Notes: generated by a model not told the origin, from the letters alone. Numbered from the stretch's first letter, positions 1-9,836 are shown. The stretch: 64,000 nt of DNA from Prostheceraeus crozeri (GCA_907163375.1 CAJQUW010010359.1:248001-312000); one strand, 5' to 3'. A program made the numbers and translations.

Positions 1-3000
1 GACTGCGAGTCTTGGCTAAATTTTCACATTCAATGTTTAAAATCAAATGTAGATAAATTCAATCAACGCGACAGCGCTCTCATTTTTGATGGTGTGGACT
101 CAGCCATATTCAAAATTTCACTATTAGAAAGTCATGCAGCTCGAGGTACATTTAAACTACCAAAAACGTTGTATAATAAGAAAGCTGTCATCAATGTCGA
201 TTGTAAATCACAGTGTTTCAAATATGCAGTCCTATCCATCCTTCACTATAATGATATCAACGCGAATCGAAATCATACCTATAGCTATAGACAGTGGGAG
301 GATGAACTAGACTTTGAAGGTTGTGATAGTAACAACATGAAAATCAAAGATGTAGAAACGTTCGAAAAACATAATAAGATTAAAATTGTCGTTCACGTGT
401 GGGAGAAGGGGTTGAAGGGTGTCCGCTATAATTCACGTTCAACTTGTTATGAACGTGTAGTCAACCTCTTATTAGTAAAACAAGATGATAGCGAGGAATG
501 GCACTACTGTGGTATTCCCAAAATCTCTCGCTTGTACACTCACTTGGGGCACTCTAAAAGAGGTGAACATTTTGTATGCGACCGCTGCATCCGCTCCTTT
601 TGGAGTAAAGATAAATTTGAAACTCACTATGAATGGTGCAAGCGAGGTAAATTACAAATGGAACGCATGCCCAAAGATAAAATATTTTCACATAGGGATA
701 ATGGTGACGAATTAAGTCCCCTGCGTGTCATTTACGCAGACATAAAATGCTACATTGATGATATCATCCACAAGCCAGCAGCCATATCCTGCTATGAAGT
801 ATGGCATGACCACTTTAGGAATAGACAAAACAAAATGCATACTTGGCAAGGTGAAGATTGCATTTCAAAATTTCAAGAATTTCTCGATAAAGCTGCTAAA
901 TTTCAACAATCATATGATTCCCAATTGCAGCGTAAGTCACTACATATGTCAGATGAAGACAAACAAAAATTTGAAAGTTGCACATCCTGTCCTAAATGTC
1001 ATAAAACGTTTGATGACGATAAAATTAAGAAAGTGCGTGATCATGATCACATCACTGGTAAATTTAGAAACGCACTCTGCTCCAAATGTAACTTTTCACT
1101 TAGGTTGAGACGTCGTACACTACCCGTCATTTTTCATAACTTTAAGGGCTATGACAGTCATATGCTCATAAAAGGAGGGTTGAGCCAGATGAAATCGTGG
1201 CAGTTTAATGTTATAGCACAAACGAGAGAAAAATTCATGGCAATGACAGCAAAAGTACCAGTAGATAAAACTAAAGAAAATAAGACAGTCTTCTTCGAAA
1301 TAAAATTTTTAGATTCATTTCAATTCATGTCAGCGTCACTAGCTTCTCTCGTTCGAAATCTCAAGTTTCTTCCCGATAGTCAAACTTTAAAGAAACACTA
1401 TCCAAACTTAACGGATGAAATAATCACTCGCAAAGGAGTCTTTCCTTATGCGTATTTTAGCTCAATGTCTAAACTAAATGAAACAACCCTTCCTTCCATT
1501 GACAAATTCCAAAACGATTTGACGGGTGAAGATTGTCCAGTAGAGGACTATGAACATGCTCAAGAGGCATGGTTAAAATTTGAATGTAAAACGTTTGGCG
1601 ATTATATGATCGCTTACTTAGAATTAGATGTCATTTTGCTGGCTGATGTCTTTCAGGAATTTCGACGAGTGGCATTAGAAGAAGACAAATTAGATCCTGT
1701 CCACTTTGTCAGTCTACCAGCCATGTCCTTTAAATCAGCCTTTAAAATGACTGGTGAGACCATTCATCTCTTACAAGACCCGGAGATGTATAATATATTT
1801 GAGCGCGGAATACGCGGTGGTCTCACATTTGTAAATAAACATCATATAAAATCTGAAACAGTAGGTGATGATCATATCTACCTAAAGTACTATGACCAAA
1901 ATAATTTATATGGCAGTTCACTGTCTAAACCACTACCTCATTCCGAGTTTAGTTGGTTAAATCAAGATGAGCTTGAGTATTACTCCAACCCTTCAAACAT
2001 ACTGAAGATTCCAGATGAAGGTGATTGGGGATATTATTTTGAAGTGGATTTGATTTATCCAAATAGCATTAAAAATAAAACTGCTGATTTCCCACTCGCA
2101 CCTGAATCTGGTGAAGTGACTGAAGATATGTTTTCACCATTCATGTCACAATTTCATAATAACTTAACAGAGTGTGGACAGCCAAGGTACAAACCATGCC
2201 GCAAACTTTTACTCACCCAATATGATAAGAAAAATTATCTCGTACACTTCTGCATACTAAAATTCTATTTAGAAATGGGCATGCTTCTAAAGTCAGTTCA
2301 CCGCATTATCAAATTTAGACAGAAAGCCTTCCTCAAACCCTACATAGATAGTAACAGTCAAAAACGTGCACTCGCCCAAAATAATTTTGAAAAGGATTTT
2401 TATAAATATAAGAATAACAGTCTTTTCGGAAAGACCATGGAGGATGTTAGAAAACGTATGAACTACAAACTAGACGTTGATGAACAAAAATATCACAAAT
2501 TGACCTCATCACCTCTTTTCATTGATAGAGACATCATCGATGAGGATCTTGTAGGTGTTAAAATGATAAAATCAGAAGTTGAGTTGTGCAAACCCATCTA
2601 TATTGGGCAAGCCGTTTTAGATTATTCCAAGCTTGAAATGTATCAACTCTTCTACAAAATATTAAAACCATGCCCTCTCGTAAGAGGTTCGCTTGCTGGG
2701 TGGTGATACAGATAGTTTCTTTTTAGGAATTACCACTCAAAAAGATTTAAATTTTAATGAAGTAGGCAAGTCATTAGAAAAATATTTCGACACATCTAAC
2801 TACAATCCCACTCATCCACTCTATTCCATACAGAATAAAGCCAAACTTGGTTGTTTTAAGGATGAAACAGCAGGAAAGGAAATAGATGAAATGATTCTCC
2901 TCCGTCCTAAAATGTATTCCATGAAATTAAAAGAATGTGCAGATAGTATTAAGCGTGCTAAAGGTATATCAAAATCCATTGTTCATAAAATGAAACATCG

Positions 3001-3241
3001 CTCCTATAAGAAGGCCTATAAAAATAAAAATATAACGTTTGTCAATATGACAATCTTAAAATCTCAAGTTCATACTGTGAAAACGTACACGTTCAAGAAA
3101 CGAGCACTTTCAGCATGGGAGGATAAGAGGTGTTGGATAGGACATAACACATCTCTTCCACATGGACATCCTGACACAAACATACCACCACCCAAAAGAA
3201 TAAAACTCACGCTACCACATTCAGGAGATGTATTGACATAA
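1..3241 (+). CDS. Polinton DNA polymerase B region (protein-primed), 5' end outside the window
   Basis: Element-encoded replicative polymerase, a Polinton hallmark; given as one region. Order seen: a region near bases 1-200 leading to an INV-type motif; a C2H2-like zinc finger near 570-640; an HNH-like module with paired CxxC motifs and DHDH near 990-1095; a 3'-5' exonuclease region; palm motif A (DQNNLYG) near 1890-1920; motif B (KNNSLFG) near 2410-2430; motif C (DTDS) near 2705-2720. The family copies the element by protein priming from its terminal repeats. The frame is open to base 1, so the true start is off-window. The region is not fully intact. Convergent with the penton-like gene downstream. 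Confidence 0.93.
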
Positions 3242-3391
3242 TCAACTTTAACTCAGTATTTTGATGTTGCTTTTTGTAGATATACATGGTTGTTTTAAGT
3301 ATCGCATGAGATCGTTTCTTCCTTGTGAATATATGCCTACAGTTAGCTCATTCCCCCTATATCTGTGAAAAGACTTTTTCATATACATATT

Positions 3392-3405
3392 TTTATTTCA
3401 ATAAA
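3392..3405. terminator. Back-to-back poly(A) signals between convergent genes
   Basis: AATAAA lies at 3400-3405 on the plus strand, after the polymerase region. A reverse-strand AATAAA (TTTATT on plus) lies at 3392-3397, before the end of the minus-strand capsid gene. The two signals almost touch, so two convergent transcripts could end within about 30 bp of each other. Confidence 0.55.
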
Positions 3406-3420
3406 CATATCACAATGACT

Positions 3421-4941
3421 TCACTTTGTTTTCCGAAACACTAAAGTTACGAGGGATTTAGTATCTTTCACATGGATGCACTCTTGTAAACCATTGGTAA
3501 TTTTGATAGCAATAGAGGGTATAGTTTGTTTGACGACGGAATGATAGAAAATAGATTCAAACATCTTCTCGACTATTCCATATGAAGCGTCTTTATCATG
3601 AATGAAATCACGTAAAATGTATTCTTTTTTCTCACCAACAGAAATAGGTAGAATCAAATCACTTTGAATGTAAAGGTGCTGTTCATGTTTATCAAGTGTC
3701 ATTGGTGTTTCTATACCAATCGTATGCGCAGCAGCAAACACTGTTTGTAGCATTGTAAAACCAAAGAGTTTTTTCAAATTTTTACTCAATTGACATTGAA
3801 TGTCATCACCCAGTCTCAGAACAACGCGTTGATTTTCAATTGAAAACGAAATGTGGTGTGTCTTTACATCATATTTACTTTTCATCACATGCTTCAACTT
3901 CTGTTGTATATAAGGATTTACTACATGAATGAAGCTTTCAACTGTATGATATAGACGCGGCATTATATTGATAGCAACTTTAGATTCTTCATAAGACTGG
4001 TAAATTTTCTTGATGCGATCACCATAGATGTCCACCCACCATTCATCATTAACTGAATCAGCTTTAGTGTGATATTCATGAGAAGCATACACCACACCGC
4101 TTCCAATAATAGGTGTATAATGTCTTACAAAATGACGCAAGGTTGGAGAGAAATAAACTGTAAGTTTGTCATTATATTTGTGAATAACCAACTTATTTTT
4201 GTTCGCCATAATTTTCTCTCCATACTTCTTACCCACAGTCTCATTCCATCGTTTTACTAACTCAATAAGTGATAAAGGTTGAACACCACGCTTTTTCAAA
4301 ATGATGCGTTCTTCGCATTCTACAACATCTTCATCAAATATTTTAAATCTATAATGAAATTTGTTGATTCGATTTGAATAAACTTTTTTAACATTTGCAG
4401 TAGCAATTGATGTTAGATGTAGTCCATGACCAAAACCAAGATGTGGATAGAATTCATTATCCAACCTCAGCGTAAGACCTTTAGTAAAAGAATGAAAGCG
4501 GAGGAACTGTCTCCCACTCCAATGATAGATAGTAAATTCATAAGCTTTCTGATTTTTATTCTTCATGATGGAAGTATTACCACTGTTGAATGCCTTAATA
4601 ATTTTCTCATTCCCAAATAGTTCATAAGAATCTGATTTTATCTGAATCCATTCATAGTTCCACTTTCCATCTGATGTTAAATTGTATGGGAACTGAAATG
4701 CATTATTCATCGTTATTCCACCATGGGTGCGAGGAGTCAATATCATTTCTTCCAAATCATTCACATTCTGAATATTGCTATCATAGCAAATACTAGAAAC
4801 GCCAACCTCCCATTCACCTTCTAAATGCAGTGGCCGATTTAATTCTACTCGATAGTCTGATGGTTTATTTTTGGGAAATTTATTCATAGAAGCATTACTG
4901 GGCAAGTAGATTAGAAACGAGTCCTTATTTTCACTTTCCAT
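3421..4941 (-). CDS. Penton-like minor capsid protein, copy 1 (Polinton)
   Basis: About 506 residues. The N-terminus has the signature of Polinton/adintovirus minor capsid (penton-like) proteins: a SNASMNKFPKNKPSDY stretch, then RPLHLEGEWEVGVSSI. In the family these proteins are taken to fill the capsid vertices. An in-frame ATG also exists at 4971, but the one at 4941 is preferred because a shared upstream motif (4974-4981) overlaps the first and the conserved N-terminus begins just after the second. A second copy of the family lies directly upstream. The fold assignment rests on remembered family features, not on a search. Confidence 0.75.
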   Translation of the reverse strand: MESENKDSFLIYLPSNASMNKFPKNKPSDYRVELNRPLHLEGEWEVGVSSICYDSNIQNVNDLEEMILTPRTHGGITMNNAFQFPYNLTSDGKWNYEWIQIKSDSYELFGNEKIIKAFNSGNTSIMKNKNQKAYEFTIYHWSGRQFLRFHSFTKGLTLRLDNEFYPHLGFGHGLHLTSIATANVKKVYSNRINKFHYRFKIFDEDVVECEERIILKKRGVQPLSLIELVKRWNETVGKKYGEKIMANKNKLVIHKYNDKLTVYFSPTLRHFVRHYTPIIGSGVVYASHEYHTKADSVNDEWWVDIYGDRIKKIYQSYEESKVAINIMPRLYHTVESFIHVVNPYIQQKLKHVMKSKYDVKTHHISFSIENQRVVLRLGDDIQCQLSKNLKKLFGFTMLQTVFAAAHTIGIETPMTLDKHEQHLYIQSDLILPISVGEKKEYILRDFIHDKDASYGIVEKMFESIFYHSVVKQTIPSIAIKITNGLQECIHVKDTKSLVTLVFRKTK

Positions 4942-4973
4942 ATTATTCACATTGGAAAAATATATTAGCATAC

Positions 4974-4981
4974 GTTTGCAT
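4974..4981 (-). promoter_or_regulatory. ATGCAAA-type motif upstream of penton-like copy 1
   Basis: Reads ATGCAAAC on the minus strand, 33 bases before the preferred start at 4941. Similar motifs precede three other minus-strand genes of the element (6350, 9864 and 12863). A promoter role is inferred from this recurrence. Confidence 0.4.
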
Positions 4982-6331
4982 TAACTCTTCATTCGGAAAT
5001 GGAGTGTGATACTTGTCACAGCATCTTTATGAAAAGGAATCAACGCACCAGCATCGTCATAAATGGCAATATCAATTTGTGGGATGTAGTTTGATTTCAG
5101 CTTTGTATAATGCACTTTCTTGAAAGTATGCTCAGATAAAATACTGCAGCTTTTTGGCTGGTATGGTATCATTGCTAGCAATGGAGCTTCAACATCTCCC
5201 ACACGTACATCTTCACCAATATTGGAATATATCTGAAAATAGTTAATACGACGCGATAGCGACATGTCTGCGCTAGCTTTGGTTACAGTACCACTTTTAA
5301 AGATATTTTGATCAAAACCCAAAATGTCCATTAGAGTTTTATCCATAATTAGTTCAATACCTTTTCCACTTATAGTGAGAGACAAAGTACCTTCTTTTTC
5401 AGAAAATGAAATATGTTGCTCATTAATCACTTCATTTAAATAATCTACAACCAATTTAACCGAAGTAATAATGCGAGGCATCAACACTCTTGTTTCATGT
5501 AAGATACCACCTAAAGGCTCTACACACTTTCTGTATAAAGATACGGTCCATTCTGTATCAAATTGATTTGACCTTTCACATGGTAAATGTTGCATATCAG
5601 ATTTTCCATGAACAGCTGCAGAACGATGTCGTAAGAACTGATGAAAATCTTTTGAACAAACTAATACTAGATCATCATCATTTAATTTGCTTATTGCAAT
5701 ATGATTAGATGATTTAATATAAGTCAATGTTGCCACTTGTTTGCCATCAACTCGAAGGAGATAATTAAATTTCTTCAATAATGTTTCAGGAGTCATGTTT
5801 GTCTTTCTTGGCTTAATCATAATAAGCTTCCTCTCGATATATTAACTGTTTATGACCACTTATGTGGTAATTAACGTTAAAATTATCATAGCTTGTTAAG
5901 GCGCTAGCGAGGTAACCTAAATCATTTCTTAAACTTGGACTTAAACCAACAATCCAATCTTTCTCAACTATATGATGTACATAATTATAATCATCATTGT
6001 GCGGAGTAAATTGGACAATATGTTTACTCGCTTTATTCAAGAAATCATATATAAACTTTTTACATGATAAGAGATCTTTCTTTGGCCACTGTGGAATGTA
6101 TACTCGGCACCCCTTTTCACATTGATAAGCAGCTGTACGCCTCATATTAATAGTCATCACCTCATGATCAAAAGTATAGACACAGTTGCTATAAACAAGT
6201 TGAGTGACACCCACTTCCCAATTTCCATTTAGCTGTTGTGCATGATCAATGGGAGTAGAAAAGAGTGCGGCTCGATTACTAGTAAATCTCTTTGTAGCCG
6301 CATTGCTAAGCAAAATATGATAAAACGACAT
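4981..6331 (-). CDS. Penton-like minor capsid protein, copy 2 (Polinton), region
   Basis: The N-terminal part (SNAATKRF, then LNGNWEVGVTQL) is clearly paralogous to copy 1, and the rest matches the later part of that family in length and composition. Given as one region; its continuity is uncertain and it may be one of the element's breaks. The start at 6331 (MSFYHILL) is chosen because earlier in-frame codons are not ATG and because an ATGCAAAGTTG motif lies 18 bases upstream. Its start is 35 bases from the start of the plus-strand PC4-like gene, so both must share a very short divergent promoter. Confidence 0.7.
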
Positions 6332-6349
6332 TTTTATATTGCTGATCTG

Positions 6350-6360
6350 CAACTTTGCAT
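6350..6360 (-). promoter_or_regulatory. ATGCAAAGTTG motif in a 35-bp divergent promoter
   Basis: The same 11-mer occurs at 9864-9874 before the core protein gene. Here it lies between the minus-strand penton-like start (6331) and the plus-strand PC4-like start (6367). An A/T-rich ATATAAAAATG stretch leads directly into the minus-strand start. Confidence 0.45.
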
Positions 6361-6366
6361 AACATC

Positions 6367-6723
6367 ATGAAGACTTGGATTTTGGACTCTCTACAATATA
6401 TCAGAGTTGATCGTGATGGAAACGTACATTTCAAAAATTCTCATGGTCATACATCAAGAGGAATTACATTAACATGGCGACAATTTGTCAACCTCAATGA
6501 TATCATGAGGGATTTGGAATATTTTGAAACATTAAGATTCATCTCCTTGGGTGATCAAGTTTGGCTTCAACATTACAGAAATGAAATTCAAATCTACCAT
6601 TCTCATTCCGCAAACTGTTTCTCATTTCGCAAATACAATTGGGAGAAGTATAGAAGATATATACATCGCTCCATCATGACATTTATTCGTCGTGAGTTCA
6701 TCGCCCTACTATGCAAATCTTAA
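6367..6723 (+). CDS. Tandem PC4/SUB1-like domain protein A (Polinton)
   Basis: About 118 residues from the ATG at 6367 (MKTWILDSL). Two similar halves each read as short beta strands followed by an amphipathic helix: YIRVDRDGNVHFK then RGITLTWRQFVNLNDIM, and ISLGDQVWLQ, EIQIYH, then CFSFRKYNWEKYRRYI. Both halves line up by eye with the PC4/SUB1 transcription cofactor core (KGKVLIDIREYW, then RKGISLNPEQWSQLKEQI). PC4 is a single-stranded-DNA-binding cofactor of RNA polymerase II. The similarity is pattern-level and needs a profile search. The gene starts the only internal plus-strand cluster of the element, ahead of a paralogue and a TBP-like gene. Confidence 0.6.
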   Translation: MKTWILDSLQYIRVDRDGNVHFKNSHGHTSRGITLTWRQFVNLNDIMRDLEYFETLRFISLGDQVWLQHYRNEIQIYHSHSANCFSFRKYNWEKYRRYIHRSIMTFIRREFIALLCKS

Positions 6724-6745
6724 TCAGACATGACTACCACACATC

Positions 6746-7396
6746 ATGAGTTGGAAATTAGATTCCCTACAACGTATTGAAACGGATCATGATCGAAACG
6801 TCTATTTCAAAGATTCAACTGGAAATGTGAGAAGAGAGTTTGCTTTATCTTATCGTCATTTTCAATCTCTACATCATATCATGAAGGACTTGAAATACTT
6901 CTATATGAAAAGACATTCACGTATTGGAAATCGCATCTGGCTGCGCGTCAACAATCGGCGAATTCAACTCTATCATTCCCAACTTCATACTAACTTCACA
7001 TTTCATCAAGGTAGTTGGGAAAAGTATAAAAGGAAGGTACATCGCTCAATTTACTCATTTTTTCATCATGAAGCGCCATCGCTACACCATCGTCAACATT
7101 CTCCGCCGCTTCAGACTCTACACCAAAATCGATCTCACAACATTACACCAACAGCTTCCAAACAGCAAGTATTACCCGGGCCGTCCTCAAATGTTAGTGG
7201 TGAAGATGAACAATTCACGGAATCTTCAACTCTTCCCAAATGGGACTGTACAGATTCTCGGCGCCCTTTCTCATTCATCGGCGCAGTCAATGCGCTTAGA
7301 GCTACAGAGACTACTACGTCGGATATGGAAGAGGGAGAGGTGTGTGATGTCGAATCTGACTGTGGACAATATGGTGATCTCTACTCAATTGAGTGA
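6746..7396 (+). CDS. Tandem PC4/SUB1-like domain protein B with a long tail (Polinton)
   Basis: About 216 residues. Residues 1-108 are a clear paralogue of protein A: SWKLDSLQRIE, RNVYFKDSTGNVRREFALSYRHF, and WEKYKRKVHRSI all align. After that comes a low-complexity, Ser/Thr-rich, acidic tail to the stop at 7396. The tail is read from DNA that also encodes the TBP-like protein in another frame (from 7068), so for about 330 bases both frames are open. Whether the tail is made as protein is unknown; the paralogue ends just where the tail would begin. Spacing from gene A is only 22 bases. Confidence 0.6.
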   Translation: MSWKLDSLQRIETDHDRNVYFKDSTGNVRREFALSYRHFQSLHHIMKDLKYFYMKRHSRIGNRIWLRVNNRRIQLYHSQLHTNFTFHQGSWEKYKRKVHRSIYSFFHHEAPSLHHRQHSPPLQTLHQNRSHNITPTASKQQVLPGPSSNVSGEDEQFTESSTLPKWDCTDSRRPFSFIGAVNALRATETTTSDMEEGEVCDVESDCGQYGDLYSIE

Positions 7397-7613
7397 CAGT
7401 CTATCATTTTTGAAGATTCGTACCAGCAGTTACAATTTGTGTTATGAACCCGAACTTTTTCCTGCAGCTCTCATTAGTTGTTGGTTACCTGTGCATGTGG
7501 CAATCTTTCATAATAGTAAAGTGATCATTACTGGACTAAAATCTCATGTACAAGCAAATGTGATCCTAGACTATCTCATTGAGTATGTACGTACCCAGCG
7601 GATTGTAAAATAA
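7068..7613 (+). CDS. TATA-binding-protein-like protein (TBP core, two repeats) in a Polinton
   Basis: About 181 residues from the ATG at 7068, the length of a bare TBP core. Two half-repeats are visible. The first has YTIVNI, KIDLTTL, YYPGRPQMLVVKM and LFPNGTVQILGA, matching the TBP pattern IVSTVNL, KLDLKTI, YNPKRFAAVIMRI, IFSSGKMVCTGA. The second has LTVDNMV, the exact string YEPELFP, then VAIFHNSKVIITGLKS, matching TBP's YEPELFPGLIYRM and LLIFVSGKVVLTGAK. Phe is present at positions aligned with TBP residues that kink DNA in ELFP, LFPNG and IFHNS. TBP nucleates transcription at core promoters. The gene overlaps PC4-like B in another frame. I do not recall a TBP in the standard Polinton set. 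Confidence 0.88.
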   Translation: MKRHRYTIVNILRRFRLYTKIDLTTLHQQLPNSKYYPGRPQMLVVKMNNSRNLQLFPNGTVQILGALSHSSAQSMRLELQRLLRRIWKRERCVMSNLTVDNMVISTQLSDSLSFLKIRTSSYNLCYEPELFPAALISCWLPVHVAIFHNSKVIITGLKSHVQANVILDYLIEYVRTQRIVK

Positions 7614-7644
7614 AAAACAATTTTTCCAACATGATGGTTTTATT
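7609..7644. terminator. Convergent poly(A) signals at the TBP-like/protease junction
   Basis: AATAAA at 7609-7614 overlaps the TBP-like stop codon (7611-7613). A minus-strand AATAAA (TTTATT at 7639-7644) overlaps the end of the protease gene. The convergent transcripts would have almost no 3' untranslated sequence between them. Confidence 0.5.
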
Positions 7645-8101
7645 TCAAATCATGATAGAACTTACAAATCATTTTTTCATTAGAGGATGGATTACATGAA
7701 AAGTTTTGAATAATAGATGCAAATCGAGATACATGTAAACGTTTTAAGATGAAGTACAGTACAAAAGCACCACACGTTGATGAAAGTGGATGTTGTAGTA
7801 TGCGTTCATTTCGCTGATATTGACGCGTATGTTTTCTCAACCACTGCTGTGTTGGTATATTTGGAGGTTGAGCAAGAGAGTCAAATAGTTCACCACGTCG
7901 GTCTTCTCCAATAAAGATCGCTTTCCAATGCTCACCGCCTAAATTCTGCGAATGAGTGTTTAGCACAATAAAGATGGGATAGTGATTTACTGCAGGTGGT
8001 AAGGTATCGAGTGAATAGACATTATCGAAAGCTTTCAACGTCGCTTCGTCTGCATTACGCTGCACTTTAGTCTTAATATCGTCAGCAGTCAACCAACTCA
8101 T
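7640..8101 (-). CDS. Adenain-like cysteine protease (Polinton maturation protease)
   Basis: About 153 residues. The order of family catalytic motifs is visible: His in GGEHWKAIFI, the acidic residue region in GELFDSLA, Gln-containing stretch, and Cys in SSTCGAFVLYFI. This is the Ulp1/adenovirus protease class used by Polintons and adenoviruses to cleave capsid precursors during maturation. It is the last gene of a minus-strand run (core protein, major capsid, protease). Its start overlaps the end of the major capsid gene by a base, a TAATG-type junction. Confidence 0.88.
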   Translation of the reverse strand: MSWLTADDIKTKVQRNADEATLKAFDNVYSLDTLPPAVNHYPIFIVLNTHSQNLGGEHWKAIFIGEDRRGELFDSLAQPPNIPTQQWLRKHTRQYQRNERILQHPLSSTCGAFVLYFILKRLHVSRFASIIQNFSCNPSSNEKMICKFYHDLK

Positions 8102-9378
8102 TAACGATTATACTGAAGAATCACGTCACGATACTTTGTAATTTCAATGTTTGAATCGAAGACTGCATAAATTAATACATTGATCGTCTCAGGTAGTGTT
8201 CTTTTGAACGTCAAATCCAAACGAATATTATGAGGCACGTTCGCTTGACGATAGGGTGCACTAATATCGCTGTCAGCAGTCAAATCAAATGCATAAATAG
8301 TATATCCACTCTTAAACTCTTTCATAGTCAGTCCGTTGGTGTCATCCGTATTGTAAAAGCCAAAGACATCCATAAAATCAACATAACTGCGCATAAATTG
8401 ATCCGCAGCAAAATCTGGTTTGTAGGGTGGACCAGGATGACTCACACCATTTACACGTAAAGCAATTTCACTTAACTGATTGTGTTTAAAATTGAAAGGA
8501 TTCTTCTTTATATTACCATTAAATGCGTCATTTTCAACCATTGCCACCATGAGGAGCTTCGGTGCTTCCGATGGAAAGAGGCCATCTTTCATGAAACTCT
8601 TTTGATCTTTAGGAATTGTAAAGGTGAGAAGCTTTGTATGCTGAACGGGGTAAATGGCATTTTGGCGGTTAAGACCTTCAGCATGTCCTCTAATGACACT
8701 TGGATTCGGTACTACTCGACGAATGTAAAGTGCAATATCTTCCACATGAATTCTAAAATTGTCAACTTTAGCAAATGCATTCAGCGCAAATTCAGGCTTA
8801 TTCAATGTCAGCTTGAGTCGCATGCTGGTATTACAGAGTAAAAACTTTGACTGTCTAAAGAAGTCTAAATTTAGCGGACCATATAGCTGACATACTCTAC
8901 TATCTTTAATCATAGCAGATCGCTTTACAAAGCCACTGTTTGTTTCAACATCAAATTTTCCTGCTTCATCTCTGTACCATCCCATGGCTTCCATATGACT
9001 TTTTTGTGCTGCTGGATGAAACTGTGATACATGATTGAAATATGATTTATAGGGATAATCGCTTTGACCACCTTCCACCTGCTGCTCTCCAATCGTTAGA
9101 GAAACATCACGAAGTAATGTAGTCAATGGTAAATTGTTCAGCCCAACTTTATGTGCATCGTCAATAGCAGTTCCATCTGCTTGCTGAATTCTAAACCTCA
9201 AATCAAGCATCGCATAACTCAAATCTATGTAGTCATCACTACCACCAGGAATAACAAATTCAATGGGGCCAGCATTCTCAGCTGTTCGAGGATGATAATC
9301 TACAATACTTGAACTAAGAATATCTGTCTGTATGGCTTGTTGATCGAACAAACAAAAACCAGAAGTTTTACACTCCAT
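8101..9378 (-). CDS. Major capsid protein, double jelly-roll type (Polinton)
   Basis: About 425 residues. The N-terminal stretch with SSIVDYHPRTAENAGPIEF, followed by YIDLSYAMLDLRFRI, then TTLLRDVSLTIGEQQVE and YPYKSYFNHV, is the recognisable pattern of the abundant invertebrate family often annotated as F54H12.2-like, which is the Polinton/adintovirus major capsid. Late strands include LRLDLTFKRTLPETINVLIYAVFDSNIEI. It sits three bases after the core protein gene and abuts the protease, an arrangement seen in capsid modules. The frame is open throughout. Confidence 0.85.
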   Translation of the reverse strand: MECKTSGFCLFDQQAIQTDILSSSIVDYHPRTAENAGPIEFVIPGGSDDYIDLSYAMLDLRFRIQQADGTAIDDAHKVGLNNLPLTTLLRDVSLTIGEQQVEGGQSDYPYKSYFNHVSQFHPAAQKSHMEAMGWYRDEAGKFDVETNSGFVKRSAMIKDSRVCQLYGPLNLDFFRQSKFLLCNTSMRLKLTLNKPEFALNAFAKVDNFRIHVEDIALYIRRVVPNPSVIRGHAEGLNRQNAIYPVQHTKLLTFTIPKDQKSFMKDGLFPSEAPKLLMVAMVENDAFNGNIKKNPFNFKHNQLSEIALRVNGVSHPGPPYKPDFAADQFMRSYVDFMDVFGFYNTDDTNGLTMKEFKSGYTIYAFDLTADSDISAPYRQANVPHNIRLDLTFKRTLPETINVLIYAVFDSNIEITKYRDVILQYNR

Positions 9379-9380
9379 GA

Positions 9381-9836
9381 TTAGAAGTTATAGCAGCGTC
9401 GTCGTTTAGCGCCTGATGAATGATTAGAGCCTCTGCGACGTTTGCGTGAATGCCTTTTGACTGAAGATCGCACCTTACCAGCTCCGCGATGTTTCCTCCT
9501 TCCTTTTTTCATTCGTTTAGGTGATTTCTTTCCTTGAGTAACACCAGCAAAGGTCTGCTTCAATGTTATTAAACCGCGTTCCTTCCCACGATTCAACAAA
9601 CTGCTCTTAAAACTTCTACCTCTGGAAAGATCACTAGCAACATCACCAGCAAAGCCAACGGCATTACTTAAAACATTTCGTTTTAAAGATCTACCGACAT
9701 TGGATATGAGAGGTGCTACAACAGATTTCAGTGCACCAAGTATGCTACCTCCACGTTGGCGGCGAGCGCCGATGTAAATTTGTCCTCCACCACTTACATA
9801 GGAGGGTCGTGAATAAAATGAGGCAGTTGGATTCAT
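9381..9836 (-). CDS. Basic virion core / membrane-active protein (Polinton)
   Basis: About 151 residues. A Gly-rich hydrophobic segment (GGSILGALKSVVAPLISNVG) is followed by a strongly basic C-terminal half rich in Lys/Arg and Ser. This composition resembles adenovirus minor core or pVI-like proteins and their Polinton counterparts, which bind DNA or perturb membranes. Role is inferred from composition and from its place directly before the major capsid gene. An ATGCAAAGTTG motif lies 27 bases before the start. Confidence 0.65.
   Translation of the reverse strand: MNPTASFYSRPSYVSGGGQIYIGARRQRGGSILGALKSVVAPLISNVGRSLKRNVLSNAVGFAGDVASDLSRGRSFKSSLLNRGKERGLITLKQTFAGVTQGKKSPKRMKKGRRKHRGAGKVRSSVKRHSRKRRRGSNHSSGAKRRRCYNF

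Noticed and set aside
6924-7067. Upstream extension of the TBP-like frame
   Set aside because: The extra 48 codons lie inside the PC4-like B domain and add nothing TBP-like; the ATG at 7068 starts just before the first TBP repeat.
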